NCBI RefSeq assembly: GCF_905475465.1
Contig: NC_062252.1
Span: 8,246,001 to 8,310,000, forward strand
Origin: Pieris napi
Taxonomy: Eukaryota > Arthropoda > Insecta > Lepidoptera > Pieridae
Direction: 5' to 3'
DNA length: 64,000 nt
This document shows positions 1 through 10,339 of this stretch, piece after piece. The position numbers were made by a program, and so were the translations under genes. The notes beneath the pieces were generated by a model. It saw only the letters and a list, made by a program, of their open reading frames with translations, was not told the DNA's origin and made no database searches. Position 1 is the first letter of the stretch. Each line of letters starts with the position of its first letter.

Positions 1-167
1 CGCCTTAGGGTTTAATCTGTCAAAGGAGGTTTACTCACACTATACGATAACGATACGATATATTTAAAAGTGATCGCCAAGTGTGACGCATCGGTCATTC
101 TCATAGATAACAATTTCTGTGGTAGGCTAAAAACACATTAAATATAAAACCCCTAGGAGGGTTTTTG

Positions 168-581
168 AAGTGAAACTTCTTCACGTGTGTGAAAACGTGA
201 GTGAAACGTCACGTTTTTCGGTTACGCGCCATGTTGCTTTTTTTAATACCAACTACAAATTGCTTGATCGATCGCAGGTTGAATCCGATATTTTATGGAA
301 TGGCCATTTCAAAACTTTCAATAAAATATCGGTGGCAAATCTCGCGAGAAAACCATGAAATTAGTCGGATTACTTCAAGTAAATGCAATTAATGAAATTT
401 TTTAATAATCTTAGTAGTAATGAGGTAAAATGTAATAATTTCATTATTTGAATTCATGTCTATGATAATAAAAGCCTTTTGTTAAACTTTATCTAATTTA
501 ACTTTATTTAACCAATTTCTATTAAGTTGCATATAGTAGATCATTTTTCGAAAAACAAGGTCATAAAGAAGTTTCACTTTA
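168..581. mobile_element. Short TIR element (MITE-like)
   Basis: The ends form an inverted repeat: AGTGAAACTTCTT near 169 is answered by AAGAAGTTTCACT ending near 579. The 0.4 kb interior is non-coding and the two short overlapping ORFs in it are not protein-like. Length, terminal inversion and lack of coding fit a non-autonomous DNA transposon. No clear target duplication is visible, so the boundaries are approximate. Confidence 0.4.
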
Positions 582-1724
582 TACGTGTGTACACTAGTAC
601 ACGCCCAATTTTTTTATTCAACATCTATGTTTAAATAAGTCGTTGAAAATATATTTTACTTTCTTATCTTTGAAACTTAATATTGGTATCATAATTATTA
701 CGTTTTAGTTAAAACCTAGCTCACCAAACCCACTATTAGCATTTATGGAAGCATTTTTGGCGGGATTGAAGCATATCCGCTACGCATACGACTACGCAGA
801 CGCATATGGTCTCGTGTGTGAAATTGACAATTGACAGTGTCATTTGGAACATATGAAAAATGATATGCTTTGTACTTTGACATCGGACAATTTTAATATA
901 AGATTGATATTTGACATTATTTTAACATCATTAAACACTATATAAAAAGTACTTGTGTGTTTATGGAACAAATTATATCTCTTCATTCTTATACAGTTGA
1001 TATTTTATAGTCTGAGGTCATAATCGTGTAGTATAAATATTTGATACAATCTGTTCGTACTAGCACAGTACTTTGTAAAAAGTAACTAGCACTAAAGATG
1101 AATTGCGAACATTATTTTTACAATTGTTATAAATTTTCTTTGAATGTTTAGAGATTACAATTAATTAAGGGAGAGCTGTATTTCAGTTGTAACGAGGTAT
1201 CGTTATACAGCTAATATAATAAGGAAGAAGTCTTAATTCAATTTTAAAATATTACAATCTAAATATATAAAACTAAGTCGTGTTAGTTACACCACTTATA
1301 ACTCAAGATCGGCTGGACCGATGTTAGTTATCTCTTTTTTTGGTGGATTCTTCTCCGTTCCGAATAGCAGAATAAGTTTATGAATGAAAACACCATGTGG
1401 TGCCATCTGTTGACAAAATTACGCATCATTTTACATCGAATTCGTGTCAGTTCATGAAATTCCAATCTTGAAGTGAATGAGATGAATAACCAGGCTTTGA
1501 TCTTGCTCAAAGATTACCTTATCAAAAAATGTTGTATATCAGAGAGTGCTTTAACATGCAGTATAGCAATATTGGCGCTAGAGAGAAGAGGCCTAATGTA
1601 TAAAACTGCGATTCTTCTTTCGCAATGGCAAGCAATAAAACATTTCTAAATTTGCAAAAAAATTGTTGTATTTAATGTTATTACCTTAATTAAATCCTAA
1701 ATTAAGATTAACTAAAGTTAACAC
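582..1724. other. AT-rich DNA, nothing recognised
   Basis: No gene, RNA or well-defined repeat seen. A locally GC-richer patch at 760-810 contains loosely repeated CTACGCA-type words but no clear tandem period. Confidence 0.5.
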
Positions 1725-1773
1725 GATATTATTAGACTGTTAGGCGGAACGAAGTTAGCCGGGTCAGCTAGTT
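1725..1773 (+). mobile_element. Helitron-like 3' end fragment
   Basis: TGTTAGGCGGAACGAAGTTA followed by GCCGGGTCAGCTAGT matches the 3' terminus of the Helitron-like copies at 35.6 kb (TGTTAGGCGGTACGATGTTC) and 30.1 kb. Such elements end in CTAG before a T. The body upstream is decayed; a segment near 1360 (CGAATAGCAGAATAAGT) matches the interior of the 35 kb copy, so an old full-length insertion is possible. Confidence 0.45.
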
Positions 1774-1779
1774 ATATAT

Positions 1780-2283
1780 AAGTAAGTAACGTAAGTTTAG
1801 TTTCTAAAGAACATACAGTAATTAATACATTTAAGATCAAATTTTGACGAACTTTTAATAATAAAGAACTTTGAAGCTACTTTATCAAAGTCAGCGCAAT
1901 ATATGTTTCTTTTAATTTATACAGTTTCGTGACCAAAAATCTCGCAAAGCTGTTTGTCGTAACATTCCACAACTTCAAAACAAATAAAACATGAAACAAA
2001 CGATTCACGAACCTTCTAGCTAAATAAATAAAAACTTATTCCTTTATTCGGGACAAGTTTATTTAAGTTAGTCTAGAAATAGTAAATTGAAAACGTTTAC
2101 ATATACTTAGTATGGATCCCTTGATTCTTTGAGCTTTGTGTTACTACAAATTGTTATTTCAATTTTATAAATATTATATTGAATGAAACAGATAAATAAA
2201 ATATTCTATATAATTGTAATCAATAAGTGAATAAAAATATCTTAAAGTTAATAAAATGTTACCTAATTTAGCCGCTTATATTT
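1780..2283. other. AT-rich DNA, nothing recognised
   Basis: No coding or repeat structure seen. Confidence 0.5.
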
Positions 2284-2866
2284 TCCTACTAGTGGTTCTT
2301 TATTTGCCTTGCCATGCCGGTTTTCTTTATGCAATGTTGTTTACATTATTATTATAGGTTAAATGTAAAAGGCACTGTCTTAGCCTCAGAAACGATCTTA
2401 CCCAGTTTCCTGCCAGTTATTGCAGGTCCTCTTCTTGTAACTAATAAAATATATAAACAATGGACAACTATTACCGCTGCCGGAAACATCACCTTTTTGC
2501 TGTGCGTTCGGCTCGCACTGTCCAGCGACAACAAGCGCCCATTCCTTGGTTACTCTCGCTGCTCAATGGGTTTCTCGACTCTTCACCGGAGAGCGACCTA
2601 TTTGGGAAGCGTATGGGGGTAGTATACTGTGATTTGAGAGTATACTTGGAGGGGATAAGATTTTGTGAATAACTTAATTGTATTTTATTGTAGTTTTATG
2701 TTATTTTTAGTCTAAGTTTGGCCATGCATGGGCTGTAAATAAATAAATAAATAAATATAATATACACTTTGGGTCGCAAAGCCGGACAAGTGAGTGAGTG
2801 ATTTACCTGTTTACATTGTATAAAGAAAAAAGGCAAGGCAAGGCAAATAATTAAGGACTAGTAGGA
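2284..2866. mobile_element. TIR-bounded repeat with retroposon-like tail
   Basis: TCCTACTAGT plus TTATTTGCCTTGCC at 2284-2312 recurs inverted at about 2835-2866, and similarity extends to roughly 60 bp at each end with a few mismatches. Inside, the segment ending GGCCATGCATGGGCTGTAAA followed by (AAAT)n near 2720-2756 resembles a retroposon 3' tail. It may be a DNA element that received a retroposon, or two inverted copies flanking one. The ORF at 2314-2622 shows no protein signature. Confidence 0.4.
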
Positions 2867-3139
2867 AGATGGAAGGGGAAAATTGGGATTCATGTTATTG
2901 GCTGTTGTTGTTTAAAATATTTTTATTACTCGAGTTGAGTTCGGTGGAGGTTGTTGAATGACACTCTTTGTTTGAAGCTAAGCATCAACTGCATCATCGT
3001 TTAAAACATGAGCTACTAACTAACATAAAATTAGAGGTAGTGTAGTAGATAGGTAAACTAACTTGATTTATTTAAACTAACTTCACTTAGCATAAGTGTC
3101 ACATCTGTTACCTATAAAGTGTAGTCAACTTTTTTTATA

Positions 3140-3395
3140 TAACAGGCAAGAGGCTCATCTGATTTTAAGTAATACCCGCCGCCCATGGACACTCTAAATG
3201 CCAGAGGGCACGCATGCCGCGTTCCACCACAGTGTAGAACCAGTTACCCATTGAAGTATTCTTTTTCACATATTTCCTTCAATTGTCCTTCCAGAAAAGA
3301 GCGTACTAATTCCTAAAAGGCTGGCAATGAGTGTCCATGGGCAGCGATATCCCTTAACATCAGATGAGCCTCCTGTTCGTTAGGCTCTTCTTCTC
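3140..3395. repeat. Head-to-head pair of lepidopteran interspersed repeat (type C)
   Basis: 3148-3210 reads GAGGCTCATCTGATTTTAAG then CGCCGCCCATGGACACTC in plus orientation. 3265-3385 carries the same repeat reversed, from AAGAGCGTACTAATTCCTAA to CATCAGATGAGCCTCCTG. Other copies lie at 6520, 8410, 48298, 51036 and 52352. Two insertions in opposite orientation, or one insertion plus an inversion, would explain it. Confidence 0.65.
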
Positions 3396-3844
3396 TAAAG
3401 ATTATCATTAGAGTAGAGTATAGTGAACCAAAAAACGGATACAAATAGTCTGACATATATCATTTCGAAGAATTGAGTGAAAGCATTTTCCAGAACGGGA
3501 CGATGAAAAGCCTTAGCATATTACGTAGCGTGAGATGCAAAGTTTAATACAAAATAAATGAACTCACAAAATTGTTTCCCCCGAAGGGACATTAAACGTG
3601 GGCACAGAATTTCCAAAGTATTAACCGGAACTTCTGTTTTCATAAAGTTATTTCATAAATGTATTGAAATAAATCTTTAATTAATGTAGCGTACGTAACT
3701 TTGGTTGTTATTTTGATGTACTAATTACACAAGTTTTAAAGTGCACGAAACGAGTTATGTTACCTAACATTAGGTCGACATCATCATTCTTTAAAGGTGT
3801 AGTTTTAAGAACTCATTCATTAGTTACAGTTTTTTGTTAGTCCT

Positions 3845-4020
3845 GCCTTGCGATTCTGTAACTCACTTTTCGAACTCACTCGATAAATAATAAACTACAA
3901 GCTCCCACCTTTTCAGAATGCCAAATCATAGAATGACTGCTTCACGACTGATTTGAGAGCGACCGCCGATGCGAAAACCGCTCTGTGAGTTCGAAAAGTG
4001 AGTTACAGAATCCCAGGGCA
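3845..4020. mobile_element. Palindromic MITE (GCCCTGCGATTCTG family), copy 1
   Basis: Starts GCCTTGCGATTCTGTAACTC and ends with the inverse GAGTTACAGAATCCCAGGGC. The right half (CTGCTTCACGACTGATTTGA and following) is complete; the left half is largely deleted compared with the copy at 23203. There are about ten family members in this window. No coding capacity, so mobilisation would depend on a transposase supplied elsewhere. Confidence 0.8.
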
Positions 4021-4473
4021 GCGTCGCAATCCCACTACCCTAACAGTCAGTTGACAGCTAGCTTCAAACAAAAAGTTCTAGTTATTCGAACCTAACCCGC
4101 GACAGTTTTTATTTAAGCACAAATTGAATGGGTACAAGAATTTCCAATAATGTGCAACAATTACGGTAAACACAATAAAGACGACACAAAATTATAAAAC
4201 AAAAGAAACAAGATAAAAACATAAACAATCAATAAAATAGAGGATGTTATTGTGAAGTAACAAGGACCTTAGGACAATTTAATAGTTTTTAAACTTTCAA
4301 TCAATAAATAATTGCGATAAGAATATTAATAAAATAGTCCAGCAGCAATACAATCCAATTGACTTGGCCTCAGATTTTATCCGTTTGATCTTTCTTATTT
4401 CATAGAGAAGTCTGACAAACAAACTATACAAAAGATCAGAAGATCTTTCTGACACATGTCGATTTGGGTTTGA

Positions 4474-4615
4474 GATATGCCGATTTACTCACTATGTTTT
4501 CCTTTACCTAGCGAATGAAAGATGTGCATAGATAGAAAGTCCATTGGCGCACAGCCGGGGACCGAACTTACGACCTTGAGTATGAGTCTCGCACGTAGAA
4601 GATACTGAACCATCA
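4474..4615 (-). mobile_element. SINE A fragment (tRNA-headed), diverged
   Basis: On the minus strand this reads as a decayed SINE A head: the region equivalent to box B (minus-strand ACCGAACTT.. context), GTGCACCAATGGACTTTC as GCGCCAATGGACTTTCTATC, then the GGTGAAGGAAAACAT portion. The tail half is missing and divergence is high. Confidence 0.55.
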
Positions 4616-4619
4616 CAGC

Positions 4620-5689
4620 TCTCAAATAGTTCCGTTAGGAGGATGACAGAAGAAGATATGAGTAGAATAGTACAGATAATGTCGCTTATGAAGAGGCCTT
4701 TATCAAAAGACAAGCTGATTAGTGATAATCATAGAAAATATTGTAAAAAATATATTTTTTTTAATTTTTATTCAGTAACAAGTTACATTTTTAGCAGATA
4801 TTGAAGCCTCTGAACGTCTAAGGAGACCTGTACATCAGGGTTACACTCTTCCAATGGTTTAATGAAATTGTAACATAACAATAATTGAAACCAAAATACT
4901 ATATTATAAAGAAAAACAGAAAGCTAAGACTAATTACTAAACTAAGGATACAGTTTTACATGATTGAGACATTTGTACGCACCAGAATGATAATCTTAGG
5001 GAAGGGATGGATGGGAGGAGGAGGGAGGTAGTGTAAAATAGTGTAAAAGTGCAGTGTGGAAATTAATAATCTAAAAAATACGCTAGAGTCTATGTACTTT
5101 TTATTACAATTCACTTATAAAGTGATATTTCAAGATGAATCATAAAAGTAATTTCATTTGAAAATAGTAATTCTACATTGAAAGACTAAAGCACTCCCAT
5201 TTTACAACTTTCATCGAGATAAGCGAACGAAATCAATTTTATCCGACGATAAAGTCCTTCAAAGAATATTATTTTCTTTATCTGTATAGTATTGGCGTCA
5301 CTTTGACGTCAGATACATAAAAATATTTCAGTATTGTAGCATATACCATAGGGTGGATACGTTATTGACCTTCGTTTGTTTCTTTGCTTTGCTTTAAGAA
5401 ATAAACTTAAGGATTCCTCGATTTTTCCTCGTTATCTTATTAAATATATTGCTATTACTTCCATAGAAGACCTTCCTAGGCTCTAACGTTGCTATTTCAT
5501 TTAATTCTGTTAGTTAGCAATAGTTATTAAGTATAAATCATGCTGTCTTTGCCTGTAAAAAAGTGTATAATTAAATGTAAAATTTATTGTGTCCGTGTAA
5601 ACATAATTTCAAAAGAAATAATCGTATTTCGAGGTTTTGTGCTAGTTGCTACCATGAGTGCAGTGCGTGAGGGTGTTTTAATTATATCT
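4620..5689. other. AT-rich DNA, nothing recognised
   Basis: Contains only a short purine-rich run (GGAGGAGGAGGGAGG near 5015). No gene or repeat family identified. Confidence 0.5.
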
Positions 5690-5771
5690 GCCCTGCGATT
5701 CTGTAACTCACTTTCCGCCGATGAGAAAACCGCTGTGTAAGTTCGAAAAGTGAGTTACAGAATCGCAGGGC
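5690..5771. mobile_element. Palindromic MITE, copy 2, internally deleted
   Basis: An 82 bp derivative: GCCCTGCGATTCTGTAACTC, then directly CGCCGATGAGAAAACCGCTG, then the inverse terminus to GAATCGCAGGGC. Nearly all of the stem between the termini is gone, leaving mainly the two ends. Confidence 0.8.
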
Positions 5772-6084
5772 TGCTCTTCTAAGACAAGAATTAATTAAAC
5801 GGAAACGGAAAAAAGATTAGAAGTTGGGTTAAAAAATGGATAGCAACGAGAAACAATTTTGGAGCATCTAACACATTGTGCCTTGAATTGCAATTTTAAT
5901 TGTACTTTATTGTGTGATTAACCTTTGGATTACCTTACATTTTTGTTTATTTATTTGTTTTTTGTATAGATTTTACTTTATTTTAGTTATAGGTAGTATT
6001 ATATGTTATTTTGAGTTTGAGTTTTTGTTAATTATTGTACTGTACCCTCTGTAGGTGTTTCTTTTTTTATTGTTCCATATTAGA

Positions 6085-6200
6085 GTTACCTGGAAGAAAT
6101 CGCTTGTTAGTGATAAGGATGCCCGTTGGCTTATAACTTATGTAACCTGCTTTTTATATGTATGTTTTTGTATAAGGTAACGAAGTGAAAATAAATAATA
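6085..6200 (+). repeat. Retroposon 3' tail (GAAATCGCTT type)
   Basis: TTACCTGGAAGAAATCGCTT followed by TAGTGATAAGGATGCCCGTT and ending in GAAAATAAATAATAA. The same tail occurs at 24477 (AGAGATCGCTTGAAAGCGAT). Such a hairpin plus A-rich end is typical of LINE or SINE 3' ends in Lepidoptera. No coding part is left. Confidence 0.45.
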
Positions 6201-6519
6201 ACTTTTGTTAAAACGGTGAAATTGAATATCTTTTTATAAGACGGCAAATGTACACCTATTTCCTAAAAGTCCGTCCACGTTTTAATAGAATTACCGTCCC
6301 AATAACATACATAATATTTCACCTGAATATTTTTATTAAATTCGATATTGGGTATAATAATTGGAGCGGTCAACTCGTGACTCGAATATAGGTGGCTATT
6401 AATTCTAAGCTCCCTTCTGGATAAGATAAATAATAGTTTTGTCACGTAAAATTATTTACATGATTATTTCTTAAGCCCTAATCATTAGAGTTATTTATTC
6501 ATTAGGTCATTTTTTTTTA

Positions 6520-6630
6520 AATGTAATAGGAGGCAAACGGGCAGGAGGCTCACCTGATGTTAAGTGATACCGCCGCCCATGGACACTCAAATGCCAGAAG
6601 GCTCGCAAGTGCGTTGCCGGCCTTTCAATA
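6520..6630 (+). repeat. Interspersed repeat type C
   Basis: AGGAGGCAAACGGGCAGGAG, then GCTCACCTGATGTTAAGTGA, CCGCCGCCCATGGACACTC and GTGCGTTGCCGGCC. This is a 3'-truncated copy compared with those at 8410 and 51036. The 120-codon ORF overlapping it (6564-6926) runs through repeat sequence and is not a gene. Confidence 0.7.
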
Positions 6631-6724
6631 TTTATTGCATAAAATTTAATTTATTTTATCTTATAGCAAAAACGTGCAGAGTTCGTACGAGACTTTCAAC
6701 AATATGCTACAGAACAGTTCTTAC

Positions 6725-6890
6725 TTATCATACTTGGTCATATCGCCGCGAACCTGGACAAGCTGGTTGTCATCGGCAAGGTGGAAGGCAGGAAAGGTTG
6801 CGGGGCAGATCGCCAACCGACTGGTGTGAGGTGATTCTCACGTGTTTCCCCATAGCAGCGGCGGAAGAAGGAAAGTGGAGAGTAATAACT
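6725..6890 (+). pseudogene. LINE reverse transcriptase C-terminal remnant
   Basis: One frame reads LGHIAANLDKLVVIGKVEGR followed by K.CGADRQPT, resembling the conserved C-terminal stretch GHI.R...LE.LVV.GKVEG of LINE endonuclease/reverse transcriptase proteins. It stops soon after and the remainder is frameshifted. There is no catalytic domain. Clade assignment is not possible from this piece alone. Confidence 0.5.
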
Positions 6891-7015
6891 AGCAAAGTTT
6901 TTCTTTTTTTTTCTGTGGGTATTTGAAATCAGCCCTAAGGATATGAGTGAATTTGTTCTGTGGTGCTGTCATGTGGAGTGACTTCATAAAGCATCTACTC
7001 ATCTTCTGTCTAGAG

Positions 7016-7405
7016 CTACTGCCGGTCTTCTAGCTCTAGAATATGGTGACGTTTTAGTCGACTCACATAGCGTCTAATGGTGAGTTGGCGAGCAAGTTCG
7101 TTCGGGTGACAGCTTAACCGCTTTATGTATTTTCTCCAGTCTGTAGTATGTACTTTGATAGTTCTCATTTTAAGGTGTTTGTGAACTTCGTTGTTGGTTA
7201 TGTACCATCGTACTTTTGCAACCGCTCTTAGGACCTTGTTCTATTGTCGCTGGAGTATATTTATGTTGGTACCACTTGCCCTGCCCCACAGTTGGAGGCC
7301 ATATGTCCAAATGGGCTTTAGGAAGACTTTATATATAAGAAGTTTGTTATCTAGAGAAAGTCTTGAGTTTCTTCCTAGCATCCAGTAAAGGCTGTTGTAC
7401 TTAAC
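7016..7405 (-). pseudogene. Jockey-like LINE ORF2 C-terminal fragment
   Basis: The minus strand from about 7405 reads YWMLGRNSRLSLDNKLLIYK, then VFLKPIWTYGLQLWGRASGT, NINILQRQ, an in-frame stop, then NKVLRAVAKVRWYITNNEVH and on to a stop at 7016-7018. K.VLKPIWTYG.QLWG..S..NI..LQR is the signature just after the reverse transcriptase domain of Jockey-clade non-LTR retrotransposons. One nonsense codon and missing RT and endonuclease domains mark it as dead. Family assignment is from motif recognition. Confidence 0.8.
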
Positions 7406-7409
7406 TAAC

Positions 7410-7860
7410 AAAGTAGTAGGAATCTTTTAGTGACTCGACTTTCCGCAATGAAGACTACTGCGAAATAATAGCCAAACCACTGGTTTAAAATAGAAACAAA
7501 CATAAGTTCCTTTTAAAATTAACCGACTCTAAAATACACGTATTTTTTGTCTAAGAGAATTAAATGTAAAAAGTATTAATAAGTAATATGGGTATAAAGA
7601 TGCAATTAGGGTAATTTTGTAAGTCCGACCAATTCGTTCTAAATCCATATCATTGATCATCCATCTCGGTCCTCTGACACGGGACACGGATGGAATTGTA
7701 AAGGGCTTTGGGCTTTTTGAAGTCCGTTAAAAAGTAAGTATATGTCTTGATAAACATAAATCTGTTAAGATAAACTTTACGGAGAAGAAACAAATAATAT
7801 GAAATTAACGTTTTGAATGAATGAATCGGAAATTGAACACAAAAACTATTTTTATATTAA
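7410..7860. other. AT-rich DNA, nothing recognised
   Basis: No coding or repeat structure seen. Confidence 0.45.
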
Positions 7861-7863
7861 TTA

Positions 7864-8340
7864 CTAGCGGACCCGACAGACGTTGTCCTGTCTTAACTAT
7901 GAATATTGATTTCAAATTGGTATAATTAATTAAAAAATATTTCAGAAACAAAGTGTTTATTATTCTAATGCATTATGTTATACAACATTCTTTGTTTGTT
8001 TTTCTGTCTCGCATATTATTATATTATCAATATAATAACTCCGATCGAAGCATTTATTTTAAACGATATTAATTTTTCTTACATCCTCTTTGACGATATT
8101 TGCAGCACGCATTCTGTCAATGTTATGTCAAACGCCATAAGGTTACATCAAAAAGTTCGAATTGTATGGTGGTTAAGTATTCTTAAATTTTCTAATTTTC
8201 CGCGCAATTTTTTCCTTTTATAAGAACCTTCTCCTGACAATTACAAACACAACAAAAAAAATCAGACAAATCGGTCAAGCCGTTTTCAAGTTATCTCGTG
8301 ACAACGGAAAACGGGTTTCATTTTTATATACATATATAGA
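7864..8340 (-). mobile_element. Helitron-like non-autonomous element
   Basis: Read on the minus strand it begins TCTATATATGTATATAAAAA and TGAAACCCGTTTTCCGTTGT, and ends GACAACGTCTGTCGGGTCCG then CTAGT. The same start appears in the copy at 35187. TC start, CTAG end and A/T flanks fit Helitrons, which transpose by rolling-circle replication. No Rep/helicase coding is present, so it is non-autonomous. The ORF at 7975-8223 has no protein signature. Confidence 0.6.
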
Positions 8341-8409
8341 TTATTATATGTTCTCTATTGTTTATGGTCAGACATGCCGCCATGAAACTAGGTTTATATA
8401 TTTTTTTTT

Positions 8410-8582
8410 ATAGAAAAGGGGGCAAACGGGCAGGAGGCTCACCTGATGGTAAGTGATACCGCCGCCCATGGACACTCTCCATGCCAGAGGGCTCGGGTTG
8501 CCGGCCTTTTAAGAATTGGTACGCTCTTTTCTTGAAGGAATCGTCGAATTGGTTCGGAAATACTGTAATGGGCAGCTGTCGT
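8410..8582 (+). repeat. Interspersed repeat type C
   Basis: GGGGGCAAACGGGCAGGAGG onward, through ACCGCCGCCCATGGACACTC, TTAAGAATTGGTACGCTCTT and GAATTGGTTCGGAAATACTG to ATGGGCAGCTGT. A T-rich run precedes it. This is one of the more complete copies in the window. Confidence 0.7.
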
Positions 8583-8876
8583 TGTATATCTGTGAAATTC
8601 TTGACTAGGATTTTATTTTAGATATTAATTTACATTAAATATTTAGATTTATTTCAGATTTTTACAATATTCTTAAATTTTACGCTTGAACCTAAGTTTC
8701 GAAAGTGATTAAAAATTAAACTATTGAATAAGCGTACTGTAAGTTTACTAAGTAGTTAAGCTGGACGAGTTAAGATCTTAATCACTGTTAAGCTAAGATT
8801 AAAACTGTTTTAACAATTAAATTCGTATAAATATTGTAGTATCGAAATATTTTTTTGGCAACAGGATTTTTCAAAG

Positions 8877-9083
8877 TGGGGCATATGGTGGACATATTAA
8901 TCATACAAGTCACAGTGACAGGTAGTAGACCTGGCCGCAGACGCACGTCTTGGTTGAAAAACCTTGACAATGGTTTGGTCAACGTGACAAGTCATTGGTT
9001 AGAAGCGCGGCATCCAAAAATACACTAGCCACGATGATCGCCAACCTTCCCAAGGAGATGGCTATAAGAGGAAGAAGATATGG
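8877..9083 (+). pseudogene. LINE reverse transcriptase C-terminal remnant
   Basis: One frame reads VTVTGSRPGRRRTSWLKNL, matching the common LINE C-terminal motif G.RGRRRTSWLKNLR. A frameshift follows; in the next frame DNA for TMIANLPKEMAIRGRRR is seen at about 9034-9082, the usual end of such proteins. It is a frameshifted scrap without RT domain. Confidence 0.65.
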
Positions 9084-9327
9084 TGGACATATTCTTATGT
9101 ACGTCCCTAACTTTCCGGTTTCTAAAAGATGGTTTCCTTTACTATAGGAGCATTTAATTGCGCACCATTGGCACATAGCCTCAACCATATGGCTACTGAG
9201 TTTACTCGATAAAAGTTGAAAAACTTCTTTAAATAATAAAAATAATCTGTTTATTTGCTTAAATACAACCAAAAGTACGTAAGTTATTCTTCTGATAGTT
9301 AACATATTGTCGTCAAAATTTTATTTG

Positions 9328-9370
9328 TATGTTAGCTTTAAAGTATTAAATATACTTTAAAGCTAACATA
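9328..9370. repeat. Perfect 43 bp palindrome
   Basis: TATGTTAGCTTTAAAGTAT, then TTAAA..-type centre, then ATACTTTAAAGCTAACATA: two 19-base arms around a 5-base AT centre. It sits alone in AT-rich DNA and is not part of a family seen elsewhere here. It could be a hairpin remnant of a DNA element. Confidence 0.75.
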
Positions 9371-9905
9371 CTAATATATATCATAAATCTAAAAAGGGCA
9401 CATGAAGTCCATTGCACCTATGTGTGTTTAAAGATCATCTATTGTGAAAAGCTATGATGTTAATGGGTTTTATAATTAAACATAATTTCAATATGTGTTA
9501 ACCCAACTATTTTCTTAGAAAATATATTTCTATAATAATTGTTTAAATTCTTAGAAGCTTTACAAGATAACATTTTCTTGAAAACCGACAAATGTCTAAA
9601 AGATAAACGATTCCCAGAAAGAATATTGAAAAGAAATTACGCGTGATTGATCACTTTACGGGGAATACTGAATTTTGATCTAAAATCTAAATAACAGTTT
9701 TACTCCACTGTTACGAAAAACTGGGCTTAAGAAACGGACGATAACCAAAATTCGGAGGAAAATCATATTAAACGTTCATGCGTTTTTTTTATAATTTTGA
9801 TAATTAAAATTAATTTACTTCCAGTATAAGTTCCAAAAATTGTACTAAATATAAACTATGACCGCAGATTTCTGTTTCTGTTTTCGTAATTATAATTTTT
9901 CTAAT

Positions 9906-10035
9906 AGGCAAGTCGGTCATCTGACTTGTGCCTGAAACCACGCCGTCGACTTTTTGGATCTAAGCCCTAAGGCATCTCAATATGTTTTCCTTCACTAGTG
10001 CGTGTTAAATGTTCAAATAGAGAGAAAGTACGTTA
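9906..10035 (-). mobile_element. SINE A fragment
   Basis: On the minus strand: the GTTAAATG..-region equivalent, the GTGAAGGAAAACAT portion, CCAAAAAGTCGACGGCGTG and the TACTTGCCTATT end, all degraded. The tRNA-like head is missing. Confidence 0.55.
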
Positions 10036-10177
10036 TCACATAGCCACAAGACCAACACTATTTTTTACGTCTAACATAAGAAATCATATTAAAAACTGTC
10101 ATAAAATATATGAAAAGCGCCAAAGTTTAGTAGGCCCGTACGCCGCCGTAACAAAAGTCAAAAATCATTTAATCATA

Positions 10178-10335
10178 TAGGTAACACTAATTATGAACGT
10201 CAAAAAAAAGAAATGTATATGAAATGCTTCTAACTTTACTTTTAGTTCTCAAATCAAGGGCGTAGAACGAAAGAGAAGAACTGGCAATAAACTCTCCGCC
10301 ACTCTTTATAAACAATAGAAATGCTGCTATTTCTA
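10178..10335 (-). repeat. Interspersed repeat type D
   Basis: Minus-strand copy of a short repeat whose core is GAGTTTATTGCCAGTTCTTC, then TTGATTTGAGAACTGGCAGT and a tail with ATGAATAAAT. Here the core appears as AGTTCTCAAATCAAGGGCGT and AGAAGAACTGGCAATAAACT. Other copies lie at 19448, 20625, 30595 and 53475. Confidence 0.6.
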
Positions 10336-10339
10336 AAAC

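Noticed and set aside
170..2672. Several 60-100 codon ORFs near the left end
   Set aside because: No protein family motif; they lie in AT-rich DNA or inside TIR elements, as expected by chance.
6564..6926. 120-codon ORF on the plus strand
   Set aside because: It starts in a type C repeat and runs through a frameshifted LINE remnant; not a gene.
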